Below, piece after piece: positions 1 to 5,626 of a DNA stretch of 5,626 nt (position 1 is the stretch's first letter; every line of letters starts with the position of its first letter). The DNA lies in contig JAGHUZ010000202.1 in assembly GCA_018064575.1 (NCBI GenBank), positions 1-5,626 of the forward strand, given 5' to 3'. The notes beneath the pieces were generated by a model. The model searched no databases. It was given only the letters and a program-made list of their open reading frames with translations, and was not told where the DNA came from. The DNA is from Candidatus Minthomonas equi. GTDB taxonomy: Bacteria > Bacteroidota > Bacteroidia > Bacteroidales > UBA932. The position numbers were made by a program, and so were the translations under genes.

Positions 1-328
1 GAGCACAAAAGGAGGTTCCAGTCTGGTCAGACAAATGGTGGAAGAATTCAAAAAAAGAGACACTCTTCACTTATGTCTGGCTCCTGAAGGGACAAGGAAA
101 GCGGTCAAAAAATGGAAAACAGGATTCCACACTATCGCCCGGGCTGCAGGAGTTCCCGTTTACACCGGATACTTTGACTGGAAGACGAAAACTGTCGGAA
201 GAGGAGAGAAAATAGAACTTAGCGACAATGCTCAGGCAGATTTGAAAAGAATACGCCAATGGTATAAGAATAAGGGGGTCGTGGCTAAAAATCCTAAAAA
301 TTTTTCCCTTGGAGACGAACTCATCTGA
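1..328 (+). CDS. PlsC-family lysophospholipid acyltransferase (3' part only)
   Basis: The 5' end lies outside the window. The reading frame is open from base 2, so 108 C-terminal residues are visible, and the ATG at 35 is an internal Met rather than the start. The PlsC/AGPAT family transfers acyl groups from acyl-ACP or acyl-CoA to lysophospholipids or related acceptors at the inner membrane. The diagnostic motif PEGTR is present at visible residues 28-32 (about nt 83-97), preceded by hydrophobic LCLA. It is followed by a W-K-x-GF segment and then GVPVYTGYFDW, matching the block after PEGTR that usually reads VPI/VPV. The catalytic HX4D box would lie upstream and cannot be checked. The short tail after PEGTR fits the compact (about 190 residue) Bacteroidetes members. 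The exact acceptor (lysophosphatidate, ornithine or other lipid) cannot be told from this fragment. The gene is convergent with the glycosyltransferase gene downstream. Confidence 0.88.
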   Translation, partial: STKGGSSLVRQMVEEFKKRDTLHLCLAPEGTRKAVKKWKTGFHTIARAAGVPVYTGYFDWKTKTVGRGEKIELSDNAQADLKRIRQWYKNKGVVAKNPKNFSLGDELI

Positions 329-331
329 CTT

Positions 332-347
332 TGGCACAGCCTTTGCT
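332..347 (+). promoter_or_regulatory. Candidate sigma-54 (RpoN) -24/-12 promoter
   Basis: The sequence TTGGCAC at 331-337 is followed by TTTGCT at 342-347. The invariant GG (333-334) and GC (345-346) are separated by exactly 10 nt, the spacing sigma-54 requires, and both half-sites match the consensus TGGCAC-N5-TTGC fully. It points rightwards, begins 3 nt after the acyltransferase stop codon, and would start transcription near 358. No + strand gene lies downstream before the terminator at 397-430. No enhancer-binding protein gene or obvious upstream activator site is visible. The match is directly seen; activity is inferred. Confidence 0.6.
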
Positions 348-357
348 TACCTTAAGG

Positions 358-430
358 CAGATTGTTTTTTCATAGGTTAAGTTTTTGGTTAAGAAGGAAA
401 AAGAAGTATCGTTTTTGGTACTTCTTTTTT
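358..430 (+). ncRNA. Predicted orphan small RNA, about 73 nt
   Basis: The interval is inferred from a sigma-54 type promoter (GC at 345-346, so a start about 12 nt later) and a rho-independent terminator whose U-tract ends at 430. There is no ATG on the + strand between 329 and 430, so a coding role is unlikely. The predicted 5' part (358-396) is AU-rich and holds two exact copies of GGTTAAG (375-381 and 387-393, 12 nt apart). The 3' part is the terminator hairpin. GTTTTTGGT also occurs twice, at 381-389 and in the terminator loop/stem at 411-419. The last 2 nt overlap the stop codon of the opposite-strand glycosyltransferase gene. Alternatively the stretch is just the 3' UTR and terminator of the acyltransferase mRNA with a chance promoter match. 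Confidence 0.35.
397..430. terminator. Bidirectional rho-independent terminator between convergent genes
   Basis: An inverted repeat pairs AAAAAGAAGTA (398-408) with TACTTCTTTTT (419-429). It can extend inward by a U-G wobble (409/418) and a C-G pair (410/417) around a GTTTTT loop. On the + strand it ends in six T (425-430). On the minus strand the complementary A-run (398-402) supplies five T. It can therefore stop both the acyltransferase or predicted small RNA from the left and the operon from the right. It overlaps the first two bases of the glycosyltransferase stop codon (429-431). Confidence 0.75.
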
Positions 431-1406
431 ATTGATTCAATACCATCATAACCTTTTCCACTATCATTTCCGGAGGAATGGATTCCATACATTCATATGT
501 TCCTTTTTCACAGGGTTTGCTTCCATAAATGGAACATGGCCTGCAAGGCAAATCGAGCTGCACCGACCATTCCGGATTCTGCCGCCAGGGGGCAAATCCA
601 CAAAAAGGATGAGTGGCACCCCATACCGTAACGGCAGGAACACCGACTGCTGAAGCAAAATGCAGATTGGCGGAATCCATACTGACCATAACGTCCAGTT
701 TTTTAATCAGTTCCAACTCATCTGAAAAAGTGTCTGAATGTAAAATGAACACATTGGAATATTTTTCTGCCCATTCAGTAAAAAAGCGATAATGCTCTTT
801 CCCTCCGAAAAGATGAATTTCCATCAATGGCTGGGCAGATAATTTTTCCAGAACTGTTTCCATCTTTTCCACAGGATAATCCTTTCCCCTGGCTGTAGAG
901 AAAGGAGCTATGCCTACCCTCCTCACACCGTCGGATGACTTGGAATGAATAATATAAGGTGGCATTTCCACTACCCCTTTCAGCCCTGCCTGTCTCAAAA
1001 CATAATCATACCTCTGCCAGGAAGCCTCAAGTCGGACATTTTTATTTTTCAACAAGCGTTTTCTCATCATACGCCGCTTGGACATCACGTGCACGGGAAT
1101 CAGGTGAAGAATAAAAAGAAAATCCAGAATAAAGGATCTGATTACGGAATGCAGGTCCGCCACAACGGTAGGCCGGCATTCCATCAACTGCCTGAAGATT
1201 TTCAGGATTCCGGAACGTTTGTCTATTCCGATATAAGAGAAATGGGGAATGTCTGCAAAAAGCGGTGCGAGCATCTTGGGTCCGGCAAGGGTCACATCGA
1301 CTTCCGGGTTTTCGCTAATCTTCTGCCTGAGGACAGGAGCCAGAACAGCCACGTCACCCAAAGCGGAAAAACGAATCACCAAAATATGTCTGCGCCTTGA
1401 TCTCAT
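429..1406 (-). CDS. Glycosyltransferase family 9 (ADP-heptose:LPS heptosyltransferase-like)
   Basis: A 325-residue GT-B glycosyltransferase of family 9 (the WaaC/WaaF group), which in known members adds a sugar, classically L,D-heptose from an ADP donor, to the LPS core at the cytoplasmic face of the inner membrane. Seen motifs: N-terminal Rossmann strand ILVIRFSALGD (8-18), with D18 in the place of the catalytic Asp; DLH at 84-86 followed by a basic stretch (109-124); the donor-domain start VGIAPFSTARGKDYP (164-178), with K175 in the family lysine position; and MDSANLHFASAVGVP (243-257), the sugar-nucleotide loop corresponding to MDSG-x-x-H-x-A in relatives. A C-terminal Cys cluster C-x2-C-x7-C-x6-C lies at 288-306. 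Length is normal for the family. It is the last gene of the operon, starting 15 nt after the DUF4254 stop, without a clear Shine-Dalgarno site. The true donor and acceptor are unknown, and many Bacteroidetes LPS cores differ from the enterobacterial type. Confidence 0.9.
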   Translation of the reverse strand: MRSRRRHILVIRFSALGDVAVLAPVLRQKISENPEVDVTLAGPKMLAPLFADIPHFSYIGIDKRSGILKIFRQLMECRPTVVADLHSVIRSFILDFLFILHLIPVHVMSKRRMMRKRLLKNKNVRLEASWQRYDYVLRQAGLKGVVEMPPYIIHSKSSDGVRRVGIAPFSTARGKDYPVEKMETVLEKLSAQPLMEIHLFGGKEHYRFFTEWAEKYSNVFILHSDTFSDELELIKKLDVMVSMDSANLHFASAVGVPAVTVWGATHPFCGFAPWRQNPEWSVQLDLPCRPCSIYGSKPCEKGTYECMESIPPEMIVEKVMMVLNQ

Positions 1407-1421
1407 TGATTCAATGCCGCA

Positions 1422-2027
1422 CTATTTCTGCTTATACAGAATCGGATTCAACGATGGGTCATTGTACATCTTCATCTGCCGATAAAGTTTCATATATTTC
1501 CTCCCCGATGAGAGTTCTTCAAGCAATTGTTCTATCGCCTGTGATAAATCCACTCTCTGGATTAGAAGTGTTTCCAGCTTTTTCTGACAAGAAGCCTTAT
1601 GGTCTTCCGAGGCATCTGTACGTTCCGCCTCGGCTTTCATATGATAAATTTTAAGAGCCAGTATGGAAAGGCGGTCGATGGCCCAGGCTGGAGTTTCAGT
1701 GTTTATGCCGGCATTTTCAAGCTTCTCCACCTTGGAAAAACTGTCAAAAAACCAGTCATCGATTTTTTCGACCAAATCTGTCCTGTCCTGATTTGATTTG
1801 TCTATTCTACGCTTTATGGAAAGCGCATCGACAGGATTGATGGATGGATTTCGGATAATATCCTCAAGATGCCACTGAACCGTATCAATCCAGTTCTTCA
1901 TACATAGGAGATACTCCAAAGTTCCTTTTTCATATGGATTCACCATAGGTGCATCCACGTCATCCAGATTATGATACTCGTGAATCTGTCCGTCAAAAAT
2001 CGCGTTATATTCTTCAGTTATAGTCAT
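1422..2027 (-). CDS. DUF4254 family protein, function unknown
   Basis: A 201-residue protein that I recognise by overall pattern as DUF4254; no biochemical function is known to me. It has no signal peptide and no membrane segment, is rich in charged residues, and is predicted to be almost wholly alpha-helical, so a cytoplasmic helical bundle is likely. Blocks that look conserved are an N-terminal N-W-x-D-T-V-Q-W-H-L-E-D-I-I-R segment (45-59), IDKSNQDRTDLVEKID (75-90), PAWAIDRLSILALKIYHM (113-130) and the C-terminal KMYNDPSLNPILY (186-198). The W, H, E, D and R residues in these helices could form a polar or metal site, but that is inference. It starts 4 nt after the permease stop and ends 15 nt before the glycosyltransferase start, so it is almost certainly co-translated with both. 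Pairing with a GT9 gene suggests a role in the same glycan step. Confidence 0.85.
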   Translation of the reverse strand: MTITEEYNAIFDGQIHEYHNLDDVDAPMVNPYEKGTLEYLLCMKNWIDTVQWHLEDIIRNPSINPVDALSIKRRIDKSNQDRTDLVEKIDDWFFDSFSKVEKLENAGINTETPAWAIDRLSILALKIYHMKAEAERTDASEDHKASCQKKLETLLIQRVDLSQAIEQLLEELSSGRKYMKLYRQMKMYNDPSLNPILYKQK

Positions 2028-2031
2028 ACCA

Positions 2032-3393
2032 TTAAAATTTAAGCCATTTCATCAAATCTTTCCAGGTAGCCTTCTTGCCATACATCAGAATTCCGGTACG
2101 ATATATTTTCCCAGCCAGATAGACCGTGCCGACGAAAGTGACAAGCAAAAGGAAGATGGAGAGGAGCAATTGCCACATAGGAACGACATTTTCAAAGGGA
2201 ATTCTGGCCAGCATAACCATTGGAGATGTCCAAGGGATGATTGATGCCCATACGGACAGAGAACTCTCAGGATGTTGGAAAGTATGAAGCATTATGAATA
2301 AGCCAAGAATAAGTGGAATCGTCACCGGCAGGGTCAGCTGACTCGTATCGGCTTCATTATCCACTGCAGAACCTACGGCCGCGAACATTGAAGCGAAAAG
2401 AAGATATCCCAAAACGAAATATATCAGGAAACACCCGATAATGAACGGAAAATTGATATTGCCAAGCGTTGATGAAATAGTTGACATCATTCCGGAAGAG
2501 GTGATATCCGCCACAGGATTGGCCATATCTCCTGAAGCAATAATCTGGGTGGCATCTGCCGCCGCTACCATCTGCTCGGGGTCTGAACCGATTCCGGAAG
2601 CGACAGAGACGACTGACACTATTCCAAATGTCAGCACTATCCATATCAAAAACTGCACTACAGCGACACAAGCGACACCGAAAATCTTGCCTATCATCAA
2701 TTCGAAAGGCTTTACGGACGAAATGATTACCTCTACTATTCTGTTTGATTTCTCCTGAATCACGCTCTGCATCACCATATTTCCAAACATAAAGACGAAA
2801 ATGTAAATCATAGACGCCATAATATATGAAAGCGCCATACTGATTTCGTTACTGTTCTCCTTCTCTTCTCCCTCCTCGCTTATCATATACGTGTTCACCT
2901 TGACCTTATACTTGAGGTCAGCCATTATGGCATCAAGATTCGCTATATCATATTTGGACAGTTTGTAAGCCTGTACAGCATCATCACCACAGTGGGAAAT
3001 GGCATTCTTGGCATCTCCGTTTATCTGCTTGACCGAATAAGTGGCCAGAGACAGATTATTGTTCTCATCAAGTTCCGAGAAAACTGCCAGAATATCCGCA
3101 TCTGAATTTTCCTGTCTCAAATCACTTTTAAGTACCTCCAAGTTATCAGTGTCACTGACTGTATATTTTATGTTTTCCGAATCTTTCAGATAAGGTACTA
3201 CGATGCCGGACTTATCCACGACCACTACGGACTGCCGCTTATCGCCATTGTCATTCAACATAATGAGTGACGGCACTATCATCAGGGCAGCAAAGAAGAT
3301 GGGAGTCAATATGGTAGTGAGAATGAATGATTTTTTCTTCACCCGTATGGCAAATTCCCTTCCAAGGACCAGATTTATTCTACCTATATTCAT
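2032..3393 (-). CDS. ABC-2 type (NatB/YhaP-like) exporter permease
   Basis: A 453-residue membrane subunit of an ABC exporter. One N-terminal membrane segment (about 22-44) is followed by a large extracytoplasmic domain (about 45-186) and then about five further segments near 187-208, 235-263, 315-340, 353-371 and 407-428, the usual ABC2_membrane_3 topology. The stretch QEKSNRIVEVIISSVKPFEL (213-232) is the typical cytoplasmic coupling region of NatB-like permeases. AVDNEADTSQ (343-352) and IIPWTSPMVMLARIP (385-399) are also family-like. It forms a pair with the ATPase gene immediately upstream. Known relatives export sodium, antibiotics or unidentified compounds, so the substrate here cannot be assigned. 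It begins 2 nt after the ATPase stop codon and has a clear AAAAGGAG ribosome binding site inside the ATPase 3' end. DUF4254 follows 4 nt later. Confidence 0.9.
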   Translation of the reverse strand: MNIGRINLVLGREFAIRVKKKSFILTTILTPIFFAALMIVPSLIMLNDNGDKRQSVVVVDKSGIVVPYLKDSENIKYTVSDTDNLEVLKSDLRQENSDADILAVFSELDENNNLSLATYSVKQINGDAKNAISHCGDDAVQAYKLSKYDIANLDAIMADLKYKVKVNTYMISEEGEEKENSNEISMALSYIMASMIYIFVFMFGNMVMQSVIQEKSNRIVEVIISSVKPFELMIGKIFGVACVAVVQFLIWIVLTFGIVSVVSVASGIGSDPEQMVAAADATQIIASGDMANPVADITSSGMMSTISSTLGNINFPFIIGCFLIYFVLGYLLFASMFAAVGSAVDNEADTSQLTLPVTIPLILGLFIMLHTFQHPESSLSVWASIIPWTSPMVMLARIPFENVVPMWQLLLSIFLLLVTFVGTVYLAGKIYRTGILMYGKKATWKDLMKWLKF

Positions 3394-3395
3394 AA

Positions 3396-4307
3396 CTATT
3401 CTCCTTTTACCAATTTGATGAAAATATCGTTCATACTGGGAATCAGTTCACTAAAGGATATTATTTCCTCAGTGGCTGCCACCAAATCCAGAAGCACTCT
3501 TCCCGAAGCCGTACCTTTAACCACGTCCAGCAAAGCCCTGCGTCCACCTTTATATTCTTCATCAAATGCGACAGAAAAGACTTCGGAAGAAAAAGCGGCC
3601 GGTGCATCTCCGCGATATACCACTTCCATCTGATTGTTTCCGTGTTCCCTGCGTATATGATCCACTCCTCCAGCCACGACCAGATTACTTTTATTAATAA
3701 GAGCGATATTGTCACACATCGTCTCCACTGATTCCATATTGTGCGTGGAAAGCATAATGGTCGTGCCCTCATCCCTCATTCTGATGATTTCATCACGCAC
3801 CAACTGAACGTTAACCGGGTCGAAGCCGGAAAAAGGTTCATCAAGAATAAGCAGCTTAGGTCTATGGAGAACGGTAGTTATGAACTGAACTTTCTGGGCC
3901 ATACCCTTTGAGAGTTCTTCCACTTTCTTCCCCCACCAATCCTGTATTCCGAACTTAATGAACCAGATTTTCAACTCGCGAGTGGCATCTGAGGTGGAAA
4001 GTCCTTTCAACCTGGCCAGATACACAGCCTGCTCACCGACTTTCATCTTACGGTACAGCCCTCTTTCTTCAGGGAGATAACCTATATTATATACATCCTC
4101 CCTCTTCAGCGGTCTTCCATTAAAAAGAATGACACCTGAATCAGGTATAGAGATTTGGTTTATAATTCTGATGAGAGTGGTCTTTCCAGCCCCATTCGGT
4201 CCGAGAAGTCCGAAAATCTTTCCTTCCGGGACTTCTATGGAGACGGAATTCAAAGCTGTATAGGCACCGAATTTCTTAACCACATCAGAACAGACAATTG
4301 TATTCAT
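3396..4307 (-). CDS. ABC exporter ATP-binding protein (NatA-like)
   Basis: A 303-residue ATPase that energises the permease encoded just downstream. Seen motifs: Walker A GPNGAGKT (36-43), signature helix ELSKGMAQK (131-139, LSKGM in place of LSGGQ), Walker B LLILDEP (152-158), D-loop SGFDP (160-164) and switch His in STHNM (H189). The Q-loop region reads GYLPEERGLY (76-85) with Glu where most ABC proteins have Gln; this is typical of the NatA/YhaQ-like exporter group. Residues about 215-303 form the C-terminal DUF4162-type extension. I chose the ATG at 4307 because the protein then begins with the usual strand MNTIVCSDVVKKFG. The open frame continues to an ATG at 4433, but those 42 extra residues are unlike the family, cross the terminator hairpin of the upstream gene and would lie upstream of the candidate promoter. 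No Shine-Dalgarno site is seen. It is the first gene of the operon. Confidence 0.92.
   Translation of the reverse strand: MNTIVCSDVVKKFGAYTALNSVSIEVPEGKIFGLLGPNGAGKTTLIRIINQISIPDSGVILFNGRPLKREDVYNIGYLPEERGLYRKMKVGEQAVYLARLKGLSTSDATRELKIWFIKFGIQDWWGKKVEELSKGMAQKVQFITTVLHRPKLLILDEPFSGFDPVNVQLVRDEIIRMRDEGTTIMLSTHNMESVETMCDNIALINKSNLVVAGGVDHIRREHGNNQMEVVYRGDAPAAFSSEVFSVAFDEEYKGGRRALLDVVKGTASGRVLLDLVAATEEIISFSELIPSMNDIFIKLVKGE
3401..3408 (-). promoter_or_regulatory. Shine-Dalgarno site of the permease gene, inside the ATPase 3' end
   Basis: On the minus strand the sequence AAAAGGAG lies 7 nt before the permease ATG at 3393. It is embedded in the codons for the last residues (VKGE) of the ATPase. 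The ATPase stop codon lies between this site and the start. This layout suggests translational coupling. Such a clear SD is notable because the other starts in this window lack one. Confidence 0.6.
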
Positions 4308-4331
4308 TCCAATAATATTACCTATGATGCA

Positions 4332-4339
4332 CAAATATA
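4332..4339 (-). promoter_or_regulatory. Candidate Bacteroidetes -7 box (TATATTTG) for the ABC/DUF4254/GT9 operon
   Basis: The minus strand reads TATATTTG, an exact match to the Bacteroidetes primary sigma factor -7 consensus TAnnTTTG. It ends 24 nt upstream of the ATPase ATG at 4307, giving a predicted start near 4325 and a leader of about 18 nt. A convincing -33 TTTG element is not seen about 20 nt further upstream, only a T-rich stretch. Its place between the upstream gene's terminator and the operon supports it. Confidence 0.5.
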
Positions 4340-4395
4340 AACGATTTTTCCGGAAAAAATTACGACCACTGGCATTTCTTGAAAGCGAACCAATA

Positions 4396-4425
4396 AAAGC
4401 GGGCGGAAAAATTTCCGCCCGCTTT
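4396..4425 (-). terminator. Rho-independent terminator of the OmpA-like gene
   Basis: A 14-bp perfect inverted repeat, AAAGCGGGCGGAAA (4396-4409) with TTTCCGCCCGCTTT (4412-4425), has a GC-rich core. On the minus strand it ends in four T (4398-4395) followed by A and two more T. It lies 37 nt past the stop codon at 4462. It also lies inside the spurious N-terminal extension of the ATPase frame, which argues against that longer start. Confidence 0.85.
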
Positions 4426-4461
4426 ATTGACATTTGACCTGAATCCAGGTTACAAACCGAA

Positions 4462-5565
4462 TTACTCAGCTATGATGGCTACGCGAGAGAGTGATGCCTG
4501 GTCGAAGAACATATTTTCTACACCACCGTTAGCAACAGTCTTGAGCTGAGCGGGGTTAACGCCCTCAGATACAAGATAGTCATAAACGACCTTGGCACGG
4601 TTCTCAGAAAGTTTCTGATTGAACTTGGCGGAACCGGTAGCCTTGTCAGCATAACCTGCTACAGTGTAAACAGCATCTTTCGGACCTTCCTTGATAGCCT
4701 TTGCAAGAGCGCTGAGGCAGACTTTGTACTGATTGGTGAGAGTGGATTTGTTGATAGCGAAGAATACATAATTTCCAACAACCTTGGTAACTACTTTTTC
4801 AACTTCTTTAACAACTTCCTTGGTAACAATCTTCTCAACCGGAACCTCTACTGTATTGGTAACAGTTTCAACACGGCCGTGTTTCTTGGCGAAACCATCC
4901 TTACCGAGGCGACCGCCGAAGGTATAAGCGAAGCGGAGAGTGAAACGGTTGGTATTTTCAGCTTTGCGGGCTACTGAAGCATCACCGAAAATGGAAGGGG
5001 TAACACCTGTGCGATATTCTACACCGAGAGCGCAATATTTTGAAAGATTGAATGAAAGACCTGCACCGGCTGTAGCACCGAAACGAGCCTTAACACCATC
5101 AGCATCTTCCACTACATAAGTACCGTCAGCAGTAGCATCACCAGTGAACTTTGTACACTTCGATGCCAGATTCATCGTGGGACCCAAGAAGAGATAGAAA
5201 TCGCAGAGGGGAAGAGACTTCTTGCTGATAGCCTGAGACAGATTAAAAATACCGTCGACGTTAAGTTCACCGAAATTCTGCTTACTGTCCCACTGTTCAA
5301 CATTCTGTTTAAGCCAAGATTCATTCCTGCCACCATACTTCTGGCTGAAACCACCTATAGCCACACGGCCTCCCCAGACAGGGGTAAACCATTTGCCTAC
5401 CTCTATTGAGAAATAAGGTTGAATCTGATCAGAATTCTGTCCTGAAAGAATACCGGCGTTGGCACCGATCCAAATGTCATTACCGAGTTTTTCTTTCTCC
5501 TGAGCATTGGCTGAGAACACACAGGAAACAAGTGCTGCAACAAATGCTAAATATCTGAGTTTCAT
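4462..5565 (-). CDS. OmpA-family outer-membrane beta-barrel protein with peptidoglycan-binding domain
   Basis: A 367-residue secreted protein. Residues 1-21 form a signal peptide (MKLR, then a hydrophobic core) with a likely signal peptidase I cut after SANA, before Q22. Residues about 28-218 have alternating beta-strand patterns (for example IWIGANAGIL, FTLRFAYTFGG), as in an OmpA-type barrel. A Val/Lys/Glu-rich linker follows (232-263), then the OmpA-like domain (about 265-367) starting VFFAINKSTLT. D307 in VAGYADKATGS and R323 in NQKLSENRAKVVYDYL are in the positions that bind diaminopimelate in OmpA. It should anchor the outer membrane to peptidoglycan and may be an abundant surface protein. 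Translation starts at the ATG at 5565, with an A/T-rich leader and no Shine-Dalgarno site. It ends in its own terminator at 4396-4425, so it is probably a single-gene unit, at least on its 3' side. The exact orthologue is uncertain. Confidence 0.9.
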   Translation of the reverse strand: MKLRYLAFVAALVSCVFSANAQEKEKLGNDIWIGANAGILSGQNSDQIQPYFSIEVGKWFTPVWGGRVAIGGFSQKYGGRNESWLKQNVEQWDSKQNFGELNVDGIFNLSQAISKKSLPLCDFYLFLGPTMNLASKCTKFTGDATADGTYVVEDADGVKARFGATAGAGLSFNLSKYCALGVEYRTGVTPSIFGDASVARKAENTNRFTLRFAYTFGGRLGKDGFAKKHGRVETVTNTVEVPVEKIVTKEVVKEVEKVVTKVVGNYVFFAINKSTLTNQYKVCLSALAKAIKEGPKDAVYTVAGYADKATGSAKFNQKLSENRAKVVYDYLVSEGVNPAQLKTVANGGVENMFFDQASLSRVAIIAE

Positions 5566-5599
5566 AATGATTCCGTTTTAAAACAATTAATATTTAAGA

Positions 5600-5607
5600 A
5601 AAAGTTA
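5600..5607 (-). promoter_or_regulatory. Weak candidate -7 box for the OmpA-like gene
   Basis: The minus strand reads TAACTTTT, one mismatch from TAnnTTTG, ending 34 nt upstream of the ATG at 5565. This gives a predicted leader of about 28 nt that is very AT-rich, as is common for strongly expressed Bacteroidetes genes. The window ends where the -33 element should be, so it cannot be confirmed. Confidence 0.25.
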
Positions 5608-5626
5608 TGATTATTCACCTAAGAAT

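Noticed and set aside
945..1400. Open frame of 151 codons on the + strand, antisense to the glycosyltransferase gene
   Set aside because: The encoded protein has no recognisable domain, and the opposite strand carries clear GT9 motifs through the whole stretch. It is a shadow frame.
431..1415. 11-bp repeat ATTGATTCAAT at 431-441 and 1405-1415, flanking the GT9 gene almost exactly
   Set aside because: A few 11-bp matches are expected by chance in a window of this size. There is no target duplication, recombinase or composition change to suggest a mobile cassette.
4040..4083. Glu in place of Gln in the ABC Q-loop (GYLPEERGLY), and LSKGM instead of LSGGQ in the signature
   Set aside because: Both variants are usual in the NatA/YhaQ-like exporter group and do not indicate a dead ATPase. 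Walker A, Walker B and the switch His are intact.
4308..4433. N-terminal extension of the ABC ATPase to an ATG at 4433
   Set aside because: The 42 extra residues do not resemble ABC proteins, run through the terminator hairpin at 4396-4425, and lie partly upstream of the candidate -7 box. The start at 4307 gives the normal family N-terminus.
4592..4607. Further TTGGCAC sequence on the + strand, inside the OmpA-like gene
   Set aside because: The required GC at -12 is absent (AG at 4606-4607), and it lies within coding sequence. A similar match near 5459-5474 also fails, with AA at that position.
1..5626. CRISPR arrays, tRNA or rRNA genes, insertion sequences, toxin-antitoxin or phage-defence genes
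   Set aside because: No repeat arrays, RNA gene motifs, transposase motifs or defence-type domains were seen on either strand. All long frames are accounted for by envelope genes.

Overview
The window looks like a chromosomal segment of a Bacteroidetes bacterium, most likely of the order Bacteroidales. The evidence is a candidate -7 box of the TAnnTTTG type before the ABC operon, mostly Shine-Dalgarno-free AT-rich starts, a DUF4254 gene next to a family 9 glycosyltransferase, and an OmpA-family porin with a Val/Lys/Glu-rich linker. No phage, transposon, CRISPR or tRNA sequence was recognised. The gene content is ordinary envelope biology.

Layout. Positions 1-328 (+) hold the 3' end of a small PlsC-type acyltransferase. 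A short intergenic stretch (329-428) separates it from a convergent four-gene minus-strand operon, read from right to left: ABC exporter ATPase (4307-3396), ABC-2 type permease (3393-2032), DUF4254 protein (2027-1422) and GT9 heptosyltransferase-like protein (1406-429). The gaps are 2, 4 and 15 nt, so co-transcription and coupling are likely. A further minus-strand gene upstream (5565-4462) encodes an OmpA-like outer-membrane protein. It ends in a strong GC-rich hairpin terminator, which isolates it from the ABC operon; that operon starts from its own candidate promoter around 4332-4339.

How the genes may work together. Acyltransferase, ABC exporter, GT9 and OmpA all point to lipid, LPS and outer-membrane construction, but only the four-gene operon is a strong physical unit. 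The role of the DUF4254 protein is unknown.

The most notable unexplained signal is in the 100-bp gap between the convergent genes. A textbook sigma-54 (-24/-12) promoter, TGGCAC-N5-TTGC with GG-N10-GC spacing, sits on the + strand at 332-346, right after the acyltransferase stop codon. About 50 nt beyond its predicted start is a rho-independent terminator (397-430), with no ATG in between. This predicts an orphan, non-coding transcript of about 73 nt carrying two exact GGTTAAG repeats. It is the best candidate here for something not described by ordinary gene annotation.
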